Assembly: GCA_043801445.1 (NCBI GenBank)
Contig: JAZDMB010000008.1
Location: 1-38,997, forward strand
DNA length: 38,997 bases
Source of the DNA: JAZDFP01 sp043801445
GTDB taxonomy: Bacteria; Planctomycetota; MHYJ01; JACQXL01
Reading direction: 5' to 3'
Shown here: piece by piece, positions 15,866-22,582 of the stretch
How positions within the stretch are numbered: position 1 is the first letter of the stretch
Layout: the number at the start of each line of letters is the position of its first letter
The notes under the pieces: model-generated
Database searches by the model: none
What the model was told of the DNA's origin: nothing
Seen by the model: only the letters and a program-made list of their open reading frames with translations
Program-made: the position numbers and the translations under genes

Positions 15866-15900
15866 TCCCGATGGGCTATTCAGAGAAGTTGCTTTCGGGA
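15866..15900. repeat. Palindromic repeat element, first of a pair
   Basis: Ends TCCCGA and TCGGGA are inverted, 35 bases overall, with GAAGTTGCTTTCGGGA at the right. It abuts the next element, creating the junction GGGATCCC. Confidence 0.5.
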
Positions 15901-15937
15901 TCCCGAAGCAGTTCTACTATGGTAACTTCATTCGGGA
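15901..15937. repeat. Palindromic repeat element, second of a pair
   Basis: Ends TCCCGAA and TTCGGGA are inverted, 37 bases overall, and its core matches the hairpin at 5319-5357 in length and ends. The pair lies between comF and the phosphofructokinase gene. Bases 15815-15860 to the left contain an inverted ACACGAAG/CTTCGTGT pair. Confidence 0.55.
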
Positions 15938-15948
15938 GTGGTAAAAAA

Positions 15949-16683
15949 TTATCTGGCAAGGACAATGACATAGATACTCTTAGCATCGTTTTTTTTGAGT
16001 ATCCGGGCAATTTCTGAAGCAGTCGCACCGGTAGTAAGAACATCATCTATTAAGAGAATGTTTTTATCTTTAATACCTTGAGGACGAGTTACTTCAAATG
16101 CATCTATAAGGTTTTTCCGTCTGTTTACAGAATCTAAGCCGGCTTGGTCCGGAGTAGATTGTATTTTAATGAGGTTATTTATCTCAAGGGAAATTCCTGT
16201 TGCTTTATGTAATCGTTCTGCCAGTAATTCAGATTGATTAAATCCACGCTCTTTTAATTTCTTAGGATAAAGAGGGGCTGGAATAATAAGGTCTATCAAT
16301 GGTAACGAAGAATTAGTTTCTAACCATTTCTTAATAAGTAGATTAGCAAGTTCGTCCAAGAGTATTTTTTCTCTGGCATATTTGAATTTATGGATAAGTT
16401 CTCTCATTATTTCTTCGTATCTGGCAACTGCGATAGCTTTAGTGAAACGTGGTGGATGATAATGACATTCCTGACATAATGTTTCCGGCTCAACATAAGA
16501 ACCTAAATCTACGCCGCATTTTGGGCAGGCAGTATTTTGATTGATAAACTCAATTTTGTTTTCACATTCTGAACATAATGCTTTTTTATTTGTATTATTT
16601 AGAGAGGTATAACAAATCAGGCAATATCGGGGATAAATCAAGTCGAGAAATGCTGTTGCGAAGGTTGATAGATTCACAGCCAT
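15949..16683 (-). CDS. comF: ComF-family phosphoribosyltransferase-like protein
   Basis: The 244-residue protein has the ComF/GntX architecture. An N-terminal double zinc ribbon with Cys at 21/24, 37/40, 53/56 and 70/73 precedes a type I phosphoribosyltransferase domain with the PRPP-binding loop ILLIDDVLTTGA (209-220). ComF supports DNA uptake in competent bacteria, and homologues are widespread in non-competent ones, where the reaction is unsettled. The signature GFNQSELLA is also present. It lies 8 bases from the HTH gene on the same strand, so the two may be co-transcribed. Confidence 0.9.
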   Translation of the reverse strand: MAVNLSTFATAFLDLIYPRYCLICYTSLNNTNKKALCSECENKIEFINQNTACPKCGVDLGSYVEPETLCQECHYHPPRFTKAIAVARYEEIMRELIHKFKYAREKILLDELANLLIKKWLETNSSLPLIDLIIPAPLYPKKLKERGFNQSELLAERLHKATGISLEINNLIKIQSTPDQAGLDSVNRRKNLIDAFEVTRPQGIKDKNILLIDDVLTTGATASEIARILKKNDAKSIYVIVLAR

Positions 16684-16690
16684 GAAATTA

Positions 16691-16972
16691 TTATAATTTA
16701 GATGAAAGATATTTGCCTTTTAGCCCATCAAGTCCTTTTTGTTTATAGACCTTTCGCCATTTCCAGACAGTCTGTTCACTGCAGTGTAATTCTCTGGCAA
16801 TCTTATGAGAAGTCTTGCCATGTAAAGAAAAGAATATTATCTGTGCGCGACGACGTTGACGGTATCCTCTCCATTTCCCGTCCTTACACTTTGACAGGGA
16901 AGCATTAAGAAATTGCCTAATCTGTTCAATTTCCTCAGGACTAACAGTCATAAAAGAAGGTTTTTGTGGCAT
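16691..16972 (-). CDS. Solitary helix-turn-helix protein like the N-terminus of IS630 transposases
   Basis: The 93-residue protein starting MPQKPSF carries a homeodomain-like helix-turn-helix: RRRAQIIFFSLHGKTSHKIA, then ELHCSEQTVWKWRKVY and GLDGLKGK. This matches the DNA-binding N-terminal part of IS630-family transposases. The catalytic DDE domain that should follow is missing, because the frame stops directly before comF. No inverted repeats of an insertion sequence are seen around it. It is either a decayed remnant or a domesticated DNA-binding protein. The open frame extends upstream to a GTG at 16999, but that codon lies in a dispersed CACAGATTATTTAATC-type repeat, so I prefer 16972. Confidence 0.6.
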   Translation of the reverse strand: MPQKPSFMTVSPEEIEQIRQFLNASLSKCKDGKWRGYRQRRRAQIIFFSLHGKTSHKIARELHCSEQTVWKWRKVYKQKGLDGLKGKYLSSKL

Positions 16973-16984
16973 ACAAGAAAAATA

Positions 16985-17130
16985 AGCCATAGATTTCACA
17001 GATTATTTAATCTGAGTAATTTAATATGCAAACTATTTATTATTAAACAGATTTGACGGATAAATCAGATTGCATCAGTTTAATCCGATTACTATTCCAA
17101 AATTACACCGATTGGTCTGTGTAATCTGTG
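16985..17130. repeat. Dispersed AT-rich repeat copies
   Basis: Copies of two related repeat types occur here: CACAGATTATTTAATCTG with TGTGTAATCTGTGGC (also at 20003-20036), and GACGGATAAATCAGATT with TTTAATCCGATTAC (also near 10760-10810, 12960-12985 and 21121-21200). They are imperfect, non-coding and scattered between genes. Confidence 0.45.
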
Positions 17131-17357
17131 GCTAAATTTTATACTAAACTTTTTACCAGAAAAGTCAATATTCTCGTCTGAAAAGCCGGTTTTTATTATA
17201 AAAAGTTTAGGGTTCAAGAAGTGTTTTCAAGATGGTTATATTTATAACTTGAGTCCTAAAATGGCTGAAGCCCGCTTATAATAAGGATTGTTCTGTCAGG
17301 AATAATTTTCATAACCCTTTATTATCCTACCAGTTAGAGCAAGCCCTTTTTGTTTTA

Positions 17358-17386
17358 CATAACCCAATGATATCAAATGGGTTATG
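17358..17386. repeat. Perfect inverted repeat with ATAACCC motif
   Basis: The 9-base arms CATAACCCA and TGGGTTATG surround 11 bases. Related ATAACCC motifs occur at about 17310 and 17404, so the segment 17305-17415 carries several spaced copies. It sits in the gene-free block 17000-17982. No gene is seen there. Confidence 0.5.
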
Positions 17387-17484
17387 GATTTTGGCTATTT
17401 CCTATAACCCCTTTACTTTTCCCCAGTTGTATCAAAAACCATCCAAACCCTTATTTTATACGGTATTGCAGTCGAAAAAATTCA

Positions 17485-17512
17485 GGGGGGTGGGGGGTAG
17501 GGTAGGGGGAGG
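17485..17512 (+). other. G-quadruplex motif
   Basis: The plus strand reads G6, T, G6, TA, G3, TA, G5, A, G2. Four runs of at least three G with loops of one or two bases satisfy the usual G-quadruplex pattern with unusually short loops. It is 36 bases before the tandem repeat block in an otherwise AT-rich region. Confidence 0.75.
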
Positions 17513-17548
17513 TATCGGTTCGCCAGGGTAAGGGTCTCTGTTTGTTAT

Positions 17549-17878
17549 AGTAACCGTGTTAGTGTGAATCAGTAGCTGTGTTAGTGTGAAGCAGTAACTG
17601 TGTTAGTGTGAATCAGTAGCTGTGTTAGTGTGAAGCAGTAACCGTGTTAGCGTGAAGCAGTAGCCGTGTTAGTGTCAAGCAGTAGCCATGTTAGTGTGAA
17701 TCAGTAGCCGCGTTAGTGTGAAACAATAGCCGTGCTAGTGTGGAACAGTAGCTGTGCTATGGTGAAACAATAGCTGTATTAATGTGAAGCATTGGCTGTG
17801 CTATGATGAAACAATAGCCGTATTAGTGTGAAGCATTAGCTGTGCTATGTTGCCAAGGTAACCGTATTGCGTTGAAGA
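17549..17878. repeat. 22-bp tandem repeat array, about 15 units
   Basis: Units begin AGTAGC(C/T)GTG and end TTAGTGTGAA(G/T)C with no spacer between them. Fifteen register exactly at 22 bases from 17549 to 17878, with a degenerate sixteenth after. The first five alternate between two subtypes (AGTAAC with GAATC, then AGTAGC with GAAGC). Units 10-15 alternate between GTGCTATG and GTATTA forms, so the real period is often 44 bases. Unit divergence increases to the right. Stop codons occur in every frame, so it is non-coding. Confidence 0.9.
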
Positions 17879-17982
17879 AGTAAGTATATCAATGCTTCTT
17901 TGAATAAAAATGATATGTGAAATGTGGTAATAAATTAAAAATTGAATAATTACTGCCGAATCTTCAAAGTCCTGATAATATT

Positions 17983-19992
17983 TTACGCCCTGAGTGATGC
18001 CTGAAGATTTTTATTTAAGGCGTCAACAACTACTTTAACTACTTCGTCAACATCCGTATTGGAAAGTGTTTTTGTCGGATGACGGAATGATAATGAAAAT
18101 GCAATGCTTTTATGTCCATCAGGCACCTGCTTGCCGCGGTAAAGGTCAAAGAATTCTAATTTCTCAATGGGGACATCTTTAGATGATGTGTTTATTGCCT
18201 GACGGGATACTTTTTCTACATCTTCCCATTTAGTATTTTCAGGAATAACAATAGCCAGGTCTCGTTTTACTTCTGGTAATCGCGAGAAAGATTTATATTG
18301 TTTGGATAAATTTGCCTTTTGTCTGATTGCCTCAAAATCCAATTCAGCAATGGCAATAGTTTTATCTATCTTTTCATCGTAAATATTACCTAAATATCCT
18401 GTCGTGATATTATTCAGGTTAATCAAGGTAATATTCTCAATAGGTACATCTGGTAACATTATTGAATTATTATTTTCTGCCCGAGTAAATGATACATCCA
18501 ACCCGATTTTGCCTGATAAATCAGAGATTATTCCTTTTACCGCATAAAAACCATTGGTGTCTAAAATACCCAGATGATATTTTTCATCGTTAGGTTTTTT
18601 ATATACCTTGCTAATCTCAAATAATTTTATTGCCTTTTGCGAAGCGTCATAATTTTCGTTGAGGTGAAATGTGTCCAGTATTCCTTTAATAAGATTGGTC
18701 CTCAAAAGACGGTCCACATTGCCGTCAGGGTTAAGGACTCCAATAATGTTTGCTTCATTTACACCTGCGCATTTATCTTTATCCCAAAAACTATTTGTCA
18801 ACACCTCATTGTAACCCAATTTCACAAGGAGACCTCGCGTGATTTTTGTGGTTTCGGCTGTTTTATCCTCTTGAGATGTTTGTAATTGAATAGAAGGAGC
18901 TACGGTCGGTATTTTGTCATAACCCCAAACACGGGCAAGTTCCTCAATAATATCTATCTCCTGATTGATATCCGGTCTGAAAGATGGGACAAGCAAACGT
19001 AATGTGTTGTTCGTTTGTGCGGATAGTATCGTAAAACCTAATCCCTTTAGAATTAGTTTTATTTCAGGTAATGGAATAGTTATCCCAAGAATTATACTAA
19101 TTCTTTCTAATCTTAAACTAACTTTGTGTTCTTTGTGTTTCAAATAGTTAAGCGCTTGATAATCAGTTAATTTGCCTCCGGCAAGTTTGAGAATAAGTTC
19201 TATAGCCCTTTGGGAAGCGGTTTCAACGCCATTTGGGTTAACACCTCGTTCAAAACGATAAGAAGAATCAGATGATAATTTTAGTTTTCTTGAGGCGCGG
19301 CGGATAACAGCGCCATCAAAACAGGCGCTTTCTAAAAGGATATTTTTGGTTGATTCTATTACTTCTGTTTGTTTTCCGCCCATTATTCCAGCAATGGCAA
19401 CAGGTTTTTCAATGTCGGCAATCACTAATGTCTCTGGAGAAAGTTCATAGATTTTGCCGTCTATAGCGGTTATTTTCTCGCCTTTGCTGGCGGTTCTGAC
19501 AATAATCTGCTTATCGGTTAATTTATCCAAATCAAAGGCGTGTAATGGCTGACCGGTTTCCATCATTACAAAATTAGTAATATCAACGATATTATTAATG
19601 CTGCGTAATCCGATGGATTCAAGATGCGCCCGCAGCCAGTTTGGTGAAGGAGCAACTTTAATGTCCCTGATAATCCGTCCGATATAAATCGGGCAGAGTT
19701 TAGTATCTTTAATCTGGATGAATGGCTTAGAGCGAAGAGTGTATAGTTTAGAGGTTTTTACTCTATGCTCTATGCTTTTTGCTCTAGTGAGTAACGCCAC
19801 TTCACGGGCAATGCCGATAAAACTAAGGCAATCGGGTCTGTTGGCGGTTATCTCAAGTTCAAATACCGCATCATTGCCGGATTGTTCCAGAGATTCCACC
19901 TTGATACCGTGATTGGTAAGTAGTTCTGCCAGTTTCTTCGGCTCAAGAGAAACCTTGTAATATTCTTTAAGTATGGAATAACTAATTTTCAT
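17983..19992 (-). CDS. pheT: Phenylalanine-tRNA ligase beta subunit, short form
   Basis: With PheS it forms the alpha2-beta2 enzyme that charges tRNA-Phe. Domains seen: an N-terminal B1 segment (FELEITANRPDCLSFIGIAREV), the B3/B4 editing domain, B5 (SFRPDINQEIDIIEELARVWGYDKIP), the catalytic-like core and a C-terminal FDX-ACB domain (SFSLSFRHPTKTLSNTDVDE). The protein is 669 residues against about 790-800 usually. The EMAP/tRNA_bind OB-fold that most bacteria insert after residue 40 is absent. Residues about 66-88 (AKSIEHRVKTSKLYTLRSKP) are encoded by a CTCTATGCTCTATGC-rich stretch at 19726-19795 that resembles a repeat. It follows pheS by 44 bases. Confidence 0.95.
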   Translation of the reverse strand: MKISYSILKEYYKVSLEPKKLAELLTNHGIKVESLEQSGNDAVFELEITANRPDCLSFIGIAREVALLTRAKSIEHRVKTSKLYTLRSKPFIQIKDTKLCPIYIGRIIRDIKVAPSPNWLRAHLESIGLRSINNIVDITNFVMMETGQPLHAFDLDKLTDKQIIVRTASKGEKITAIDGKIYELSPETLVIADIEKPVAIAGIMGGKQTEVIESTKNILLESACFDGAVIRRASRKLKLSSDSSYRFERGVNPNGVETASQRAIELILKLAGGKLTDYQALNYLKHKEHKVSLRLERISIILGITIPLPEIKLILKGLGFTILSAQTNNTLRLLVPSFRPDINQEIDIIEELARVWGYDKIPTVAPSIQLQTSQEDKTAETTKITRGLLVKLGYNEVLTNSFWDKDKCAGVNEANIIGVLNPDGNVDRLLRTNLIKGILDTFHLNENYDASQKAIKLFEISKVYKKPNDEKYHLGILDTNGFYAVKGIISDLSGKIGLDVSFTRAENNNSIMLPDVPIENITLINLNNITTGYLGNIYDEKIDKTIAIAELDFEAIRQKANLSKQYKSFSRLPEVKRDLAIVIPENTKWEDVEKVSRQAINTSSKDVPIEKLEFFDLYRGKQVPDGHKSIAFSLSFRHPTKTLSNTDVDEVVKVVVDALNKNLQASLRA

Positions 19993-20036
19993 AAATAAAA
20001 CAAGCCATAGATTATTTAATCAGTGTAATCTGTGTT

Positions 20037-21110
20037 CTAAAACTGCTCCAAAAAACTTAAATGATTTTCGGTAAATAGTCTGATATCGTTAATACCGTAT
20101 TTAAGCATTGCCACCCGTTCTACGCCCATACCAAAGGCAAAGCCGGTATATTTTTCAGGGTCATATTTTACATGGTGAAAGACATTGGGATGCACCATTC
20201 CACAGCCGAGAATCTCTATCCATCCTTCGCCCCGGCAGAGCGGGCAGGTTGTGTTGTTAAGAGAGCCGAGACCCGAGCATATTACACAGGAGATATCAAC
20301 TTCAGCGCTTGGTTCGGTGAACGGGAAAAACGATGGCCTGAAACGGGTTTTGGTATCTTTACTGAATATTTCCTTGCAGAAGATATCCAGCACGCCCTTG
20401 AGATGGGCGAAATTAATATTCTTATCTATCATTAATCCTTCCACCTGATGGAACATCGGGAAATGAGAAGCATCGGGGTCATCAGATCTGAATACCTTGC
20501 CCGGGGCAATTACCCTGACCGGCGGTTTGAGCCGTTCCATAGTCCTGACCTGAACCGGCGAGGTATGGCTTCTCAAAAGCAGTTTACGTTCGCTTTCTGC
20601 CAGATAGAATGTATCAAAGGCATCCTGAGACGGATGGTCTTTAGTTACATTAAGCGCTGTAAAATTGTAATAGGGCATCTCTATCTCTGGTCCGTATGCG
20701 ATATTAAATCCGAGTCGTTTGAAGATATCGCTCATCTGATACATAGTCTTATAGACCGGATGATAATGACCTAGATGTTTCTGATCGCCCGGAATAGTTG
20801 TATCAAATAAGATGGAATGATTCTTGGGTTGAGCGGTCTTATTGATTATCTCAAGTTTTTGGGTGAGTTCAGCAGTAAGATAATTTTTTACCTCGTTAAT
20901 CAGCTGGCCCAATTTGGGTTTTTCGGCCGGTTCTACGGTTGAGATTTTCTGGGTGAACTGGCGAACGAGTCCTGCTCGGCCGAGATATTTCGTTTCAAAT
21001 TGTTTCAGGATTTCTAATGGGTTCTTTGTTTGAGGTGTGATTTCTGATAGTTCTGATAATGCCTGTTCTTTAAGTTTGGATAACTCTGATTCTAATGTTG
21101 ATAAAGACAT
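20037..21110 (-). CDS. pheS: Phenylalanine-tRNA ligase alpha subunit
   Basis: This is the catalytic subunit of the phenylalanyl-tRNA synthetase. A coiled-coil N-terminus (1-90) precedes the class II core with motif 2 around VFRSDDPDASHFPMFHQVEG and motif 3 GFAFGMGVERVAMLKYG (323-339). Cys 275, 278, 289 and 292 form two CxxC pairs (CVIC, CPLC), a probable structural zinc site known in some bacterial PheS. The 357-residue length is normal. It lies between rplT (120 bases upstream, gap with a palindromic repeat) and pheT, and is likely transcribed from the promoter before rplT. Confidence 0.96.
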   Translation of the reverse strand: MSLSTLESELSKLKEQALSELSEITPQTKNPLEILKQFETKYLGRAGLVRQFTQKISTVEPAEKPKLGQLINEVKNYLTAELTQKLEIINKTAQPKNHSILFDTTIPGDQKHLGHYHPVYKTMYQMSDIFKRLGFNIAYGPEIEMPYYNFTALNVTKDHPSQDAFDTFYLAESERKLLLRSHTSPVQVRTMERLKPPVRVIAPGKVFRSDDPDASHFPMFHQVEGLMIDKNINFAHLKGVLDIFCKEIFSKDTKTRFRPSFFPFTEPSAEVDISCVICSGLGSLNNTTCPLCRGEGWIEILGCGMVHPNVFHHVKYDPEKYTGFAFGMGVERVAMLKYGINDIRLFTENHLSFLEQF

Positions 21111-21146
21111 AATAAATTAAACAACAGGATTTAACTGATTAAGATA

Positions 21147-21170
21147 CCTGCCCGACTGATCATCCAGTCA
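21147..21170. repeat. Palindromic repeat between rplT and pheS
   Basis: Arms GACTG and CAGTC surround ATCATC, preceded by CCTGCCC. A related CCTGCCCGA with TCGGGTAGG palindrome is at 37320-37350. A CTGATTAAG/ATCCGTTAAA dispersed repeat surrounds it. Confidence 0.4.
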
Positions 21171-21230
21171 GATGGGAATATCCGTTAAACCCAGCTGTAA
21201 AAATGAAATTCCTATACAATTAAATTTGTT

Positions 21231-21581
21231 CTACTTCTGTGTTTGAGCAAGAGCTACTATTTTATCAAAAGTTGTCGGGTCTGTAATTGCCATATTAGAA
21301 AGTATCTTTCTATTCAGTACGATATTAGCTTTTTTTAAGCCATTAATGAATCTGCTGTAAGTAATGCCCTTGTTTCTGAGAGCTGCGGTTAGCCGGGTAA
21401 TCCAAAGTCTTCTATAATCGCGTTTTTTCCTTTTTCGGCCGAAATAAGAATCAACTCGCGCTTTAATTACGGATTCTTTAGCGGTGCGATAAAGCCTATG
21501 CCTACCTTGGTCATACCCTTTTGCCAATTCCATTATTTTTTTAGTTCTTTTATGTCTGGCAACTCCTGTTTTTATACGCAT
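21231..21581 (-). CDS. rplT: Large ribosomal subunit protein bL20
   Basis: An rRNA-binding protein needed early in 50S assembly. The 116-residue sequence is typical: MRIKTGVARHKRTKKIM, AKGYDQGRHRLYRTAKE, YFGRKRKKRDYRRLWITRL and NRKILSNMAI. A strong AAGGAG lies 7 bases before the ATG. infC and rpmI, the usual upstream partners, are not present here. pyrF precedes it instead. A promoter at 21636-21663 serves rplT-pheS-pheT. Confidence 0.97.
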   Translation of the reverse strand: MRIKTGVARHKRTKKIMELAKGYDQGRHRLYRTAKESVIKARVDSYFGRKRKKRDYRRLWITRLTAALRNKGITYSRFINGLKKANIVLNRKILSNMAITDPTTFDKIVALAQTQK

Positions 21582-21635
21582 AGCATTCTCCTTATTTTTG
21601 TTGATTTAAACGACCGGTTTACCTGAGAAAAGAAA

Positions 21636-21663
21636 ATCTTATAATATCATACTCTAATGTCAA
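21636..21663 (-). promoter_or_regulatory. Promoter for rplT-pheS-pheT
   Basis: On the minus strand, TTGACA (21663-21658) and TAAGAT (21641-21636) are 16 bases apart. The leader of about 45 bases holds an AAACCGGTCGTTT near-palindrome that could be a control site, though no L20-binding structure is certain. Confidence 0.5.
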
Positions 21664-21688
21664 GCAAAATATAGAAAAGCTTATCGAA

Positions 21689-22582
21689 CTATCTGATATT
21701 ATTTATTTGCGTATTCATTTCCCGAACCGCATATTTGACAGCGTCCTGCCAGTTTTTTTCTTGAGGGTTCTTGTATGCGTATATAATACTTCGGCTGGCA
21801 TTGATAATTGCTCCCGTTCCATCATTGTTAAAATAAGCTTTAAGGTCTTCGGCTTTTGCACCTTGGGCACCGTAACCGGGAACGAGAAAAATTGTTTTGG
21901 GTAATAATTCCCTGATATTCTTGGCTTCTTGCGGGAATGTTGCACCTACGACTGCACCTATCGATGAATATCCTTTTTTGCCCATCAATGGCTTACCGAG
22001 CACTTCTATTTTTTCTGCGATAAGTTCATATAGTTTTTTGCCATCTTGAAGCATTACATCCTGAAAGTCCTTTGAGCCGGGATTAGAGGTTTTGAGAAGG
22101 ACGAATATTCCCTTGTTTTCTTCCTTTGCCACTTTGATGAATGGTTCCATGCTGTCGCTCCCCATATAAGGATTAACTGTGATAGCATCTGCATAAGCTC
22201 CTTTAGTCTTAAAATAGGCATTGGCGTATGCCTCAGCCGTGGAGGCGATATCAGAGCGCTTGACATCAAGGATAACAATTAATCCTTTCTCCTTGGCATG
22301 GTACATAATTTTTTCTAATACCTGTAATCCATACCAGCCATATTGTTCATAGAAAGCAGATTGTGGTTTTATGGCTACAACATCATCGGCGACGATATTT
22401 ATAATTGTCTTACAGAATTCTTCTATCGCGGCGGATGCCTGCAGACGTGGTTCATAATTCAGCCCCTCACATTTATGCACGATTTCCTGCGGCATCAGGT
22501 CAAGTTTAGGGTCAAGTCCGACACAGACACAACTTTTTTTATTACGAATAGATTCTATCAATTTATCAGCAAAATTATTCAT
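21689..22582 (-). CDS. pyrF: Orotidine 5'-phosphate decarboxylase
   Basis: It decarboxylates orotidine monophosphate to UMP, the last step of pyrimidine synthesis. The 297 residues (ATG at 22582, Shine-Dalgarno AAGGAG; the TTG at 22585 is not needed) form the longer type-2 PyrF. Motifs: VGLDPKLD (21-28), AIKPQSAFYE, and the catalytic LDVKRSD (105-111) with its Lys and Asp residues. ADAITVNPYMG, FVLLKTSNPGS and the phosphate-binding VPGYGAQG loop follow. Its start overlaps the end of hflX by 8 bases, so the two are co-translated. Confidence 0.95.
   Translation of the reverse strand: MNNFADKLIESIRNKKSCVCVGLDPKLDLMPQEIVHKCEGLNYEPRLQASAAIEEFCKTIINIVADDVVAIKPQSAFYEQYGWYGLQVLEKIMYHAKEKGLIVILDVKRSDIASTAEAYANAYFKTKGAYADAITVNPYMGSDSMEPFIKVAKEENKGIFVLLKTSNPGSKDFQDVMLQDGKKLYELIAEKIEVLGKPLMGKKGYSSIGAVVGATFPQEAKNIRELLPKTIFLVPGYGAQGAKAEDLKAYFNNDGTGAIINASRSIIYAYKNPQEKNWQDAVKYAVREMNTQINNIR

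Noticed and set aside
16691..16972. Complete insertion sequence of the IS630 family
   Set aside because: There is no DDE domain, no terminal inverted repeats and no target duplication.
17549..17878. CRISPR array
   Set aside because: The units follow each other directly with no unique spacers, are only 22 bases, drift steadily, and no cas gene is in the window.
21582..21635. IF3/L20-type autoregulatory leader of rplT
   Set aside because: The leader is only about 50 bases and the near-palindrome is too short to call a known L20-binding structure.
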